Source: Planctomycetaceae bacterium (GTDB lineage Bacteria > Planctomycetota > Planctomycetia > Pirellulales > Pirellulaceae). From it: DNA of 49,566 nucleotides. The notes under the pieces are model-generated. The model ran no database searches, was not told where the DNA came from, and was given only the letters and a program-made list of their open reading frames with translations. The stretch covers positions 1-49,566 of the forward strand of contig PAQH01000110.1 of NCBI GenBank assembly GCA_002709225.1, in the 5' to 3' direction. The translations under genes and the position numbers were made by a program. Numbering within the stretch: position 1 is the first letter of the stretch; each line of letters starts with the position of its first letter. This document shows positions 1 through 7,992 of the stretch, piece by piece.

Positions 1-201
1 GTCGCGCGACGTGGACGTCATTGAGCCTTTGCCTGTGTGGTGTGCTGATCTATTTGTGCTGGGTGCGTCAGCGCATTGTTGCAGGGCAGGCGGGTGTCCG
101 AAGTCGGTGCGAAGATGCAGACACGCCTTGATTGAATGTGTTGCCGCAGGAACGCGATGCCATCCAAAACAGAAGATGGCCGCTCGCGCGGAGATTTTCA
201 C

Positions 202-1140
202 TCAAGAGACGGATGACGTCGCGCCCTGCCGTTCCCATTCAAGCAGCTGACAGGCAGCATCTTGGATACTAGCGATTTGCCCCGGCTCGATATCGGATAA
301 GAGTGGCAACAGCGGGCCCATTTGTGCGATACCCGCGAGCTCTACAGCGCGATGCAATACGCGGACTGGATTGATTGAATTTCGGAGATCTTCCAGCGGG
401 CGGAATGAACTCTGAATCTTGCCTGCGGTTGTATAGTCTCCGGATTGTAGCGCGTGTAGCAATTCCATTGACCGGCTGGGGGCGATACAGACACAGCCAG
501 AGGTAAAGCCGGAAAGTTGAAAGTCACGCAGATGCAGCAACGCCGGTTGTTCGCCGATACCACTGACCACACGTCCAGTATCAACATTGTCGGTCAAGGC
601 TCGCAGATAGTCGTCGTCACTGGGATTGTCTCGGACAATTGCATATTTGATTCCAGAGAGCAGATTGTCTTCCATCAGACGACGGACATCCGCAACATCG
701 ATGTAACCTTCATGTTTGATGTAGAGCAGAGCCGGGCGTTGCGCCTTTTCCACAAACCTGCGGACGGCAGTAGCAACACCACTTGATGTGGTGACATCAC
801 GTTGAGGAAGGATCATGGCCGTGGGAAACGAGAACTCGCCAAGTACGGTGGCCTGCTCCATCATCGTTCCATACGCTGGGCCAACGGACGGAATCACAAG
901 TGTGGTTTCGGCTGCCGCCGTTGCCAGTAATTCCAGCAAACTTGCATATTCACTTAAGGCGACGTGATAGAGAATAGCATTGCCACCGTAGAGAAGGGTT
1001 GTCACGCCCCCTGATTCAAGGTGTCGAATTTGCTTTTCATTTTCTGTCGCGTTCAGCGTTTCATCACTGTTGCGGGCCAGCGGCGGAACCGCAATCACTG
1101 AAGAGGAAAGGGTGGCGGACGTAATTGTGCTGGTTTGCAT
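202..1140 (-). CDS. DapA-superfamily (dihydrodipicolinate synthase-like) aldolase
   Basis: A 312-residue TIM-barrel protein of the DHDPS/N-acetylneuraminate lyase superfamily, which makes or breaks C-C bonds with pyruvate or similar 2-oxo acids through a lysine Schiff base. The likely Schiff-base lysine is in LLSGIKYAIVRD, near residue 167, at the place of the family GIK motif. A tyrosine sits one strand earlier in ALLYIKHEGY. The family substrate loop GTTGE is not present; the equivalent stretch reads LLYGGNAILYH. The protein is therefore unlikely to be a lysine-pathway DapA and more likely an aldolase or hydratase of unknown substrate. The N-terminus is a little longer than usual before the first barrel strand. 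The start is an ATG without a clear Shine-Dalgarno. No neighbouring gene suggests a pathway. Family call fairly sure, substrate unknown. Confidence 0.75.
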   Translation of the reverse strand: MQTSTITSATLSSSVIAVPPLARNSDETLNATENEKQIRHLESGGVTTLLYGGNAILYHVALSEYASLLELLATAAAETTLVIPSVGPAYGTMMEQATVLGEFSFPTAMILPQRDVTTSSGVATAVRRFVEKAQRPALLYIKHEGYIDVADVRRLMEDNLLSGIKYAIVRDNPSDDDYLRALTDNVDTGRVVSGIGEQPALLHLRDFQLSGFTSGCVCIAPSRSMELLHALQSGDYTTAGKIQSSFRPLEDLRNSINPVRVLHRAVELAGIAQMGPLLPLLSDIEPGQIASIQDAACQLLEWERQGATSSVS

Positions 1141-1305
1141 AGGTAGGTGCCAGTCTGCGTGTGAAGGCTGTGGTTCTCACCTCATTGTTTAACCAAACTA
1201 CGCCAAAATGGAATTGGTGTAGCGCAAAAAAACTCTGTCACTGAACCGTGATCCCAAACGACTAGCGATTTACTATCTCAGTGCGCCGGGTGTTGCAGCA
1301 GTGAA

Positions 1306-2556
1306 CTAGCGCGAGTCCCTTGGGAAAAATAAGAAGCTTTCAATCAGACGCCAGCCTCCCAGGAAGAATGACATCAGCACGAGTGAAACCAGGATCAACA
1401 ACGGGATATACCAGCCAAGTTCAAAGTACATGCCTGTTGTGGCCCATACCCAACGCCAACCGACAAGTAAGATCGACGCGGACAAGCACAAGTAAGGCCC
1501 AAAAGCGATTTCACGATTTCGGGTCAGACACCATTGCCCGATGGAGATCAGGGCGGCCGCGCCCGGAGCCAGAAAAAATGTCAGCAGCCCGGTTTGCCAG
1601 CCGAGAAATGCTCCGATCATTGACATCAAGGTGACATCGCCAAACCCCATTGCTTCTTTTCCAAGTACGACTCCGGCAATAATGCGCACAGACCAGACGA
1701 GTCCACCACCAAAGGCCAGCCCGACCAATGCACTGAAGAGCGTCGGCCACCCTGGTTGCAACACCTTCCAGGCTAAGGAAATGCTGGCTAGTCCAGCAAA
1801 GAGCAATCCCACCGGTACCCGGTAGCGACCGTTCTTGATCATGCTGGCAATCAGTAACGGCCAGGCGCGCCTCCAGCCGTATCGGAGTGTCCATGTTTTC
1901 GGTGCCAGAGCAACGCACCAGCATGTGTAGATCCCCAATCCCAGTAGTAGACCACGGGGACTGTTTAACCAGTTGGTCCAGCCGTAAGGAGTGGTTGTGA
2001 GCAGCGTGACAATTTGACCGTTGTTCGGGTGCGGAACTGGTAAAGGGGATGCTGGCAGGATGGCAGCAAGAAAAAGTCCCCAGAGCGTTCCGGGAACGGT
2101 GATCGTGTCAGGAATCGTCTTTTCGTCAAAGTCAATGAATGTCGCGACTGTCATCAAACTTAGTAGTAGTGCATGTGACAGAAACTGACCGTGAAGTTGG
2201 GGAATTGATCGGGTCTGCCAGTGTCCCACAGGTACTAATCCACCGGAGAGCACTTCCCACCAATAGAGCCCTGCCAGACCAAGGCCCGCCAGGATTTCGA
2301 GAGAACACGGTCGCAGCCAGTAGGCGACACCGTGGAGATGGCTTTCACGACGTAAGGTTAACCAGCCGAATACCGGGAGGTAGTCGAACCAACGCCGTGG
2401 GCTCGCATCCGCGTGGGGCTTCGACCAGGGGCCAATGGCGCGGGGGGACCAGGCGAGCCGGTAAATTCCCCGATTGATTTGACTGCCCAGGACTGTCCCC
2501 AATACGAACAGGCAGGCCAATCTCCAATTCGGGGTAATGTCCAAGATCAAGTCCAC
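1306..2556 (-). CDS. Prepilin peptidase, A24 aspartic protease family
   Basis: A 416-residue polytopic inner-membrane protease of the type IV prepilin peptidase family, which cleaves leader peptides of type IV pilins or type II secretion pseudopilins. The two catalytic aspartates are visible: one in FIDFDEKTIPD (residues 140-150), the other in the GxGD motif MGFGDVTLM (GFGD at 304-307). The FGPYL motif typical of the family follows near residue 352. Hydrophobic segments fill most of the chain. The N-terminal cytoplasmic domain lacks the CxxC...CxxC zinc motif of many bifunctional PilD proteins, and the region between the two aspartates is longer than usual (about 155 residues). The start is a GTG, because no ATG occurs before about residue 136. 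No pilin or secretion genes lie nearby, so its substrate is not shown by context. Confidence 0.85.
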   Translation of the reverse strand: MDLILDITPNWRLACLFVLGTVLGSQINRGIYRLAWSPRAIGPWSKPHADASPRRWFDYLPVFGWLTLRRESHLHGVAYWLRPCSLEILAGLGLAGLYWWEVLSGGLVPVGHWQTRSIPQLHGQFLSHALLLSLMTVATFIDFDEKTIPDTITVPGTLWGLFLAAILPASPLPVPHPNNGQIVTLLTTTPYGWTNWLNSPRGLLLGLGIYTCWCVALAPKTWTLRYGWRRAWPLLIASMIKNGRYRVPVGLLFAGLASISLAWKVLQPGWPTLFSALVGLAFGGGLVWSVRIIAGVVLGKEAMGFGDVTLMSMIGAFLGWQTGLLTFFLAPGAAALISIGQWCLTRNREIAFGPYLCLSASILLVGWRWVWATTGMYFELGWYIPLLILVSLVLMSFFLGGWRLIESFLFFPRDSR

Positions 2557-2861
2557 ACTAGCGCCCTGTGGGGTGTTCCGGAGTACTCACGGTAACAGGA
2601 ATAAGTCAGGCCGACGGGTTACAGGTAACGCAGTAACTGGAAAACCCAACGTGATCGAGGAAATTAGCATTGTGCACCGACGTTGCCTACCTTACAGAGC
2701 ATACCCAACACGCGCGAAATCGAACACCGAGTCGGTTTTACAGCCCTTGCTGGGCACCGCTTGCCGTGGTCAGGATGCGCGGCAGCAGCACACTTCAGGA
2801 AATTGCCAGCGATTTCACTTGGTCTGCCTCCGTTGGTCTGAAAGGGTTCAGTCGACAGGGT
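2557..2861. other. Intergenic region between aroK and prepilin peptidase
   Basis: About 305 bases between two minus-strand genes. I see no convincing small gene, RNA or terminator. The end next to aroK contains part of a 14-base tandem repeat, listed separately. Confidence 0.5.
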
Positions 2862-2878
2862 TCAGTCGCCAGGGTTCT
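2843..2878. repeat. 14-bp tandem repeat at the 3' end of aroK
   Basis: The unit AGGGTTCAGTCGAC occurs at 2843-2856, again at 2857-2870 with its last two bases changed (…CGCC for …CGAC), and as a partial third copy at 2871-2878. It overlaps the last codons and stop of the shikimate kinase gene, so slippage here would alter the C-terminus. Confidence 0.7.
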
Positions 2879-3404
2879 GAGTGTGTGGTTCGATCAACAA
2901 GAGCTCGATAATCTGATCAGCAACCGCGTCGGCTGTCCGGTCATCGGTGGGCACGATGTGGTCGGCACATTGGCGATACAATGGTTCTCTCTGCGCTAGC
3001 ATTTCTTTGATTTCCGTAACGCCGCCAGTGGCGGTGAGGGCAGGGCGCCGCTGGTCCGTAACGGGATCTGCAGCCAGCCGTGAGCGGATCGTGCCAACTT
3101 GGGCAGTTAACCAGAAGACGGGGTTCGTTTGAGAGAGGATGCGTCGATTTTGACTGCGGACGATGACTCCCCCACCCAAGGCCAGAATCCACCCATCGCG
3201 TTGTCGCAAGTTCTCCAGTACGGTTGTTTCCAGTTCTCGAAATGCGCTTTCACCTTGCTTCGAGAAAATCTCTTTGATCGAGGTTCCAGCGAGCGTTTCA
3301 ATGGACTCATCTGCATCAATCCAGGGCATTTGTGTCTTGGCTGAGAGCCGTTCGGCGACGGTTGATTTTCCGGTTCCCCGATAACCGATGAGAAAGATGT
3401 TCAT
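2862..3404 (-). CDS. aroK: Shikimate kinase
   Basis: Shikimate kinase phosphorylates shikimate to shikimate 3-phosphate with ATP, the fifth step of the chorismate pathway, in the cytoplasm. The chosen product is 180 residues, typical for the family. The Walker A motif GYRGTGKST lies at residues 7-15. The shikimate-binding aspartate is in WIDADESIE, the FRELE segment and the GGG loop (LALGGGVIV) follow, and the lid arginine is in the stretch ending TDQRRPAL. The reading frame is open upstream to 3455, but the ATG at 3404 places Walker A where the family has it and has an AGGT-type ribosome site upstream. aroB lies about 20 kb away in the same orientation, so the pathway genes are scattered. 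The C-terminus ends inside a short tandem repeat. Confidence 0.93.
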   Translation of the reverse strand: MNIFLIGYRGTGKSTVAERLSAKTQMPWIDADESIETLAGTSIKEIFSKQGESAFRELETTVLENLRQRDGWILALGGGVIVRSQNRRILSQTNPVFWLTAQVGTIRSRLAADPVTDQRRPALTATGGVTEIKEMLAQREPLYRQCADHIVPTDDRTADAVADQIIELLLIEPHTQNPGD

Positions 3405-3635
3405 CAAACTACCTATTATGGATTGCCTGAGAGAGCTTGCCGCGTCACAGGTCACGATTCACGATACCTGGGATCCGCTGAGAATTGCAGTGTACGCCTT
3501 CACTGTGATCGCACGTGAGTGTGGGACTGAAAGATTGCTAGTTTTCAATCATCGATGGTGGCTCGACAAGAGGGCGAGTCCAAGAGATTTTGGCTGCCCG
3601 TCGCTGCCCTGGGGAAAACGGGTTAGTATGGGGGC

Positions 3636-4415
3636 ATGAAAACTGAAGACGTTGGACCGATCGGAGAAGATGTGTCGCGCGAAAAAATGCCCATAGAGGA
3701 CCTTGTTTCACGCTTGTCCAGTGAAGTTTCGCAACAGCTATCCCCGGTAACGCTTGACCTCAATCGTGAAGCTCGATGTGGGTTTCCCGAGGCGGTGTTT
3801 GGCGAGGGTAAGTCACTGGCCGTGATTCGAGAAATTGTTCAAACTTTGCTGGAAGCCGAGCAAGCCGTATTGGTAACACGGATTGATGAAGAACAGGCAG
3901 AAGGGCTGCAAGAGACCTTTCCGCGAGGCCGCTATAACGAACTGGCACGGACTTTCAGGATTGCTGTTGAATCCGGACCCGAGTCAGGGGCAGTAGTCAC
4001 TGGTAGAGTGGCGGTCATCACGGCAGGAACGACGGACCGGCATGTAGCGGAGGAGAGCTGTGAGACTCTGCAATGGATGGGTATCGAAACAACGTTGATT
4101 CAAGATGTTGGCGTGGCGGGTCCACACCGACTTCCAGAGCGACTTGGCGAGATCCACGGAGCGGATGCGGTGATTGTGGTGGCGGGCCTTGAGGGGGCTT
4201 TACCAAGTGTTGTCGGAGGCTACGTCGACTGTCCTGTGATTGGTGTGCCGAGCAGTGTGGGATATGGTGCCAGTTTTGGTGGAGTGACCGCCTTGCTGGC
4301 AATGCTCAATAGTTGTTCGGCGAATGTGACCGTTGTCAATATCGATGCTGGCTTCAAGGCGGGGTACGTCGCGGGATTGATAGCGTCGCGTAAGCATCGG
4401 GCTGCTCACTCATGA
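3636..4415 (+). CDS. larB: LarB-type nickel-pincer nucleotide cofactor biosynthesis protein
   Basis: A 259-residue protein with a C-terminal domain related to AIR carboxylase (PurE). In characterised systems LarB carboxylates nicotinic acid adenine dinucleotide and releases AMP, giving pyridinium-3,5-biscarboxylate mononucleotide, the first intermediate of the nickel-pincer cofactor of lactate racemase and related racemases. Visible landmarks are GTTDRHVAEESCETL near residue 130, the DVGVAGPHRL segment, the glycine-rich GVPSSVGYGASFGG loop, and a conserved cysteine in MLNSCSANVTVVNID that matches the LarB nucleophile region. The start is an ATG with a G-rich ribosome site just upstream. The stop overlaps the start of nnrD by 4 bases (ATGA), indicating translational coupling. 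No larC, larE or racemase (larA) is in the window. Confidence 0.9.
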   Translation: MKTEDVGPIGEDVSREKMPIEDLVSRLSSEVSQQLSPVTLDLNREARCGFPEAVFGEGKSLAVIREIVQTLLEAEQAVLVTRIDEEQAEGLQETFPRGRYNELARTFRIAVESGPESGAVVTGRVAVITAGTTDRHVAEESCETLQWMGIETTLIQDVGVAGPHRLPERLGEIHGADAVIVVAGLEGALPSVVGGYVDCPVIGVPSSVGYGASFGGVTALLAMLNSCSANVTVVNIDAGFKAGYVAGLIASRKHRAAHS

Positions 4416-5287
4416 GTGTGCAACCGCCAGTGCCGGGTCTCAGTTTACCGCGCCTGGCCCCGCGTCTCCCTTCCGCGCACAAGGGAGACTACGGCAGGGC
4501 GTTGTTGATTGGCGGTTCTCGGGGCATGGGCGGTGCGATTGCCCTGGCCGGAAAAGCCACTTTGCGAGGTGGCGCGGGACTGGTCACCTTGGCGGTTCCC
4601 GACGTTTGTCTGGAAACGATAGCCGGCTTTGAACCTTGTTATATGACGATGCCATTGCATTCAGACGGTGAAGGCCGGATTGCCGCCACAAATCTTGACC
4701 AGTTAGTACCGCTCGCCGGCCGGGCGACGTGCGTTGCCTGTGGACCGGGTTTGGGCCGGTCTCCCGAGTTGGTTTCTTTTGTTGACGAATTGTATCAGAC
4801 GCTGCAGAACCCGATGGTTGTCGACGCGGACGCACTGAATGCTCTGGCTGCGCGGCGCGACGGAGTTGCTTCTCCGGGCGGCGAGCGCGTACTCACGCCG
4901 CACTTGGGTGAATTTCGACGGTTACAGGAACAGGCTGATTTGAAATCGTTGACCGGGGAAGAGGCGGCGGAAAAACTCGCTTTGCGACATCACATTGTAT
5001 TGGTGCTGAAAGGTCCACAAACATTGATTACCGACGGCCGTCGGTCTGTTCGAAACACGACGGGTAACCCAGGTATGGCGACCGCTGGCTCGGGAGATGT
5101 TTTGACCGGGGTGATTACCGCCTTGATCAGTCAGGGATTGTCGGGTTGGGATGCGGCGCGGCTGGGAGTCCATGTGCACGGTCGCGCGGGTGACTTGGCA
5201 GCCCAGCAACTTGGACAAGTTTCCTTGATTGCGAGTGATCTCCTTGATTTCCTGGCACCAGCCTTTGGGGAGCTAGAGGAGTCCTAG
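4412..5287 (+). CDS. nnrD: ADP-dependent NAD(P)H-hydrate dehydratase
   Basis: A 291-residue protein of the YjeF C-terminal / carbohydrate kinase-like family. It removes water from the damaged cofactors S-NADHX and S-NADPHX to restore NAD(P)H, using ADP in most bacteria. Motifs seen are HKGDYGRALLIGGSRGMGGA near the N-terminus, RGGAGLVTLAVP, the VLTPHLGEF strand, and the catalytic loop GNPGMATAGSGDVLTG around residues 217-232, with the catalytic aspartate in GSGD. The N-terminal epimerase domain (NnrE) of the bifunctional form is absent. The start codon lies within the larB stop (ATGA), so the two genes are probably co-translated. Both enzymes act on pyridine nucleotides, so the pairing may be functional. 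Confidence 0.9.
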   Translation: MSVQPPVPGLSLPRLAPRLPSAHKGDYGRALLIGGSRGMGGAIALAGKATLRGGAGLVTLAVPDVCLETIAGFEPCYMTMPLHSDGEGRIAATNLDQLVPLAGRATCVACGPGLGRSPELVSFVDELYQTLQNPMVVDADALNALAARRDGVASPGGERVLTPHLGEFRRLQEQADLKSLTGEEAAEKLALRHHIVLVLKGPQTLITDGRRSVRNTTGNPGMATAGSGDVLTGVITALISQGLSGWDAARLGVHVHGRAGDLAAQQLGQVSLIASDLLDFLAPAFGELEES

Positions 5288-5625
5288 GGGGATTCGTGTG
5301 GCCGGTGCAGAGGCGTTTGCATCGAATCAGTCAGATCCTGGCAATCATTGATGACAGTGCCAAACAACCAAACGCGCGGCAGATGAGCGCGACTTGGTTT
5401 GGTCGCAACGGTTTGGAGGTGACTTGGTTCAAAATGGGGCTGTCAGGGTCGCAGTGGTCTTTCCTCTCAGTCTCGATGTTTTGTCTTTGGAGAGAATCGG
5501 GAGCTCTCTGGAGATGGAGGAACGTGAATCTCTCTCGATAGTTGCTTGACGCCGTGGCCGGAATGCAGAACAGTAAGAGAGCTGGACTTACCAACTTTCC
5601 CCCGGGAAACGACCAGGAGACGAAA
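5288..5625. other. Intergenic region before the tandem hydrolase
   Basis: About 338 bases. The frame of the downstream gene is open back to a TTG at 5542, but the translation there is unlike a leader. I see no RNA gene, repeat or terminator. Confidence 0.5.
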
Positions 5626-7833
5626 ATGAAATCGATTTGGAGATCTCTGTTCATCGCGACCATTCAGTGGTCTTTGTTCCTGGCAATGTTGTTCAGTACA
5701 ACGAGTGGCCAGACTGCTGGTCCGCGTGTGTTCCCTGAGGGCAAGATTCCGCAAGATCGTCGCTTGGATGATCTGACCAACCTCAATGGTTTTTTTCCCT
5801 TTGCGGTGCCGTCGACCAAAGCCGCTTGGGAGGAGCGTGCCGGACAATTGCGTTTAAGAGTCCAGGTCGCAACTGGACTCTGGCCGTTACCGGAACGAAC
5901 ACCCCTCAATGTTGTTGTGCATGGGCGCGTGGAACGTCCTGGTTTCACAGTCGAAAAGGTTTACTTCGAAAGCGTTCCCGGGCACTTTGTCACCGGTTTG
6001 CTTTTTCGACCGAGCGGCAAAAAAGGCAAGCTTCCAGCCGTGCTTTGTCCGCACGGTCATGGAGGTCGGTTGCAGGATCACGGTGCTGATGGAATCCGAC
6101 AGTTTATCGTCCAGGGTCACGAACGATTTGAAGGGAGTGGTCGTTTCCCCAAGCTTGCACGTTGCGCCCAGTTGGCAAGAATGGGCTGCGTTACCTTCAT
6201 TTACGATATGGTGGGATACGCGGATAGCGTTCAAATTCCGCACCGCTTACGACCGGATCAGCGCCCGATTGTCGATACCAAGGAACGTTGGGGTCTCTAT
6301 AGTACGCAAGCTGAATTGCGGCTCCAGAGCATGATGGCGCTGCAGACCTGGAATTCGATTCGGGCGCTTGATTTCTTGTGTAGCCTGCCTGACGTCGATG
6401 CACAGCGGGTGGGCGTGACCGGGGGTAGTGGCGGCGGGACGCAGACCATACTGGTCGGCGCGCTGGATTCACGGCCGATTGTTTCTTTTCCCCAAGGAAT
6501 GGTATCTACGTCGATGCAGGGTGGATGCACTTGTGAGAATTGTTGTTTGTTGCGCGTTGGTACTGGCAACGTAGAATTGACGGCGCTTTTCGCGCCCCGG
6601 CCACAAGCGATGACCGCGGCGGATGACTGGACGAAGGAAATGATGACCAGTGGGTACCCTCAGTTACGAGCTTTGTACGGCATGCTGGGAGTTCAGGAGC
6701 GTGTGCTCTGTAGATCTTTGACGCACTTTCCACACAACTATAACTATGTCACCAGGGCAGTGATGTACTCCTGGTTCAATAAGTATTTGAATTTGGGATT
6801 GAAGGAACCCATCGTGGAAGAAGATTGGGAGCCGCTCACCAAAGAAGAAAAAACGGTATGGAACGAAGCGCACCCGCAACCGACGGGTGGTGTTCAGTAT
6901 GAACTGGATTTAATGCGATATCTGTCGGCTGTTTCGGATCGCCAATTGGCCCGACTGGTTCCCGCGAATCCCGAGGAGTTACGAGAGTATCGACGGGTTG
7001 TGGGTAATGCATTTCGAGTCATTCTCAATAACCAGGATTTGGCTGCGGACCACTTGCAACGCGAGAAGCGCAGCAAGACGGATCGGGGTGACTATCTTGA
7101 GTTCACCGATCTCGTGCGCAAGCCAGCGAGCGGACAGGAATTGCCGGTCGTTTCGCTCTTTCCCAAGCACGTCGAATGGAATAAACAAGTCGTGGTTTGG
7201 GTGGATGGTATAGGAAAGGCTGGCCTGTATGATGAAGCAAACAAACCTCGCGCAGCCATTCAGACGTTGTTGAATGGGGGCGCGGCTGTCATCGCTGCCG
7301 ATCTTATTTACCAGGGCGAGTTTCTTATAGATGGAAAGCCCTTGCAGCAGTCCCGTACGGTCTCTGCGAGTCCTTACGCCGGCTATACCCATGGCTACAA
7401 CGACTCGGTATTTGTCCAACGCACCCAGGATTTATTGACATTAGTTGCTTGGGTTGGAAACGATGAGTACGCTGCAGCGACGATTCACCTGGTGGGTGTC
7501 AATGGTGCCGGCCCGTTGGTTGCGGCTGCGCGGAGTCAGACGGGTGGAAAAGTACAGCGTGCTGCGGTTGACACGGACGGTTTTCGATTTGTCGATTTGA
7601 ATTCTTTCAGAGACGTCAACTTCCTTCCAGGTGCAGTGAAGTATGGCGATTTGCCTGGACTACTTGCCTTGTCTGCTCCCCACCGTCTGTGGGTTGCGGG
7701 TGAAGACCAGGGCGTTCCTGAATTGGCTCGTCGTGTCTTTCACGCAGCTGGTGCGCCGGATCAGATCGAGGCATTCAACGGTCCTGCGGCCACGGTGCCT
7801 GTCGCTTTGGCTAATTGGTTATTGGCCGATTAA
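5626..7833 (+). CDS. Secreted tandem alpha/beta-hydrolase (acetyl xylan esterase-like)
   Basis: A 735-residue exported protein. The ATG at 5626 has an AGGAGA ribosome site and begins a normal signal peptide: MKSIWRSLF, a hydrophobic core, then SGQTAG. The first alpha/beta-hydrolase domain (about residues 60-430) resembles the acetyl xylan esterase / dienelactone hydrolase group. Its nucleophile elbow is VTGGSGGGTQT with the serine at 268. A cysteine-rich GGCTCENCC segment follows, then an acid in AADDW and a histidine in LTHFPHNYN. The second half (about 500-735) has a second hydrolase-like arrangement (VVVWVDGIGK, then HLVGVNGAGPLV), but asparagine (626) stands where the nucleophile would be, so it is probably non-catalytic. 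The natural substrate is unknown; a polysaccharide ester is plausible. A DUF1501 gene follows on the same strand after about 160 bases. Confidence 0.8.
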   Translation: MKSIWRSLFIATIQWSLFLAMLFSTTSGQTAGPRVFPEGKIPQDRRLDDLTNLNGFFPFAVPSTKAAWEERAGQLRLRVQVATGLWPLPERTPLNVVVHGRVERPGFTVEKVYFESVPGHFVTGLLFRPSGKKGKLPAVLCPHGHGGRLQDHGADGIRQFIVQGHERFEGSGRFPKLARCAQLARMGCVTFIYDMVGYADSVQIPHRLRPDQRPIVDTKERWGLYSTQAELRLQSMMALQTWNSIRALDFLCSLPDVDAQRVGVTGGSGGGTQTILVGALDSRPIVSFPQGMVSTSMQGGCTCENCCLLRVGTGNVELTALFAPRPQAMTAADDWTKEMMTSGYPQLRALYGMLGVQERVLCRSLTHFPHNYNYVTRAVMYSWFNKYLNLGLKEPIVEEDWEPLTKEEKTVWNEAHPQPTGGVQYELDLMRYLSAVSDRQLARLVPANPEELREYRRVVGNAFRVILNNQDLAADHLQREKRSKTDRGDYLEFTDLVRKPASGQELPVVSLFPKHVEWNKQVVVWVDGIGKAGLYDEANKPRAAIQTLLNGGAAVIAADLIYQGEFLIDGKPLQQSRTVSASPYAGYTHGYNDSVFVQRTQDLLTLVAWVGNDEYAAATIHLVGVNGAGPLVAAARSQTGGKVQRAAVDTDGFRFVDLNSFRDVNFLPGAVKYGDLPGLLALSAPHRLWVAGEDQGVPELARRVFHAAGAPDQIEAFNGPAATVPVALANWLLAD

Positions 7834-7992
7834 CGCAGCGATCGGCAGGAGTGCGATAGCCAGTAATACCCGAGTTGGAGGTTTCCGTTTCGGTGTGTTA
7901 AGATTTTGTATTGCATCGGGGCTTATTGAATCGATAAGCTTCCGCAGGAGCGGTTGTCATACCACGTAGTGTCTGGCTCGGGAGGTATCGCC

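Noticed and set aside
1..21. ATG on the minus strand with an AAAGG upstream, possibly starting a gene that runs off the left edge
   Set aside because: Only seven codons are visible, too little to support a gene.
11..250. Plus-strand open frame of 79 codons at the left edge
   Set aside because: Overlaps the end of the aldolase gene and has a Cys/Arg-rich composition without domain character.
1225..1265. A run of A on the plus strand (T on minus) after the prepilin peptidase gene, as a terminator
   Set aside because: The only adjacent stem is four pairs (TCAC/GTGA) with a gap before the T-run, too weak to call.
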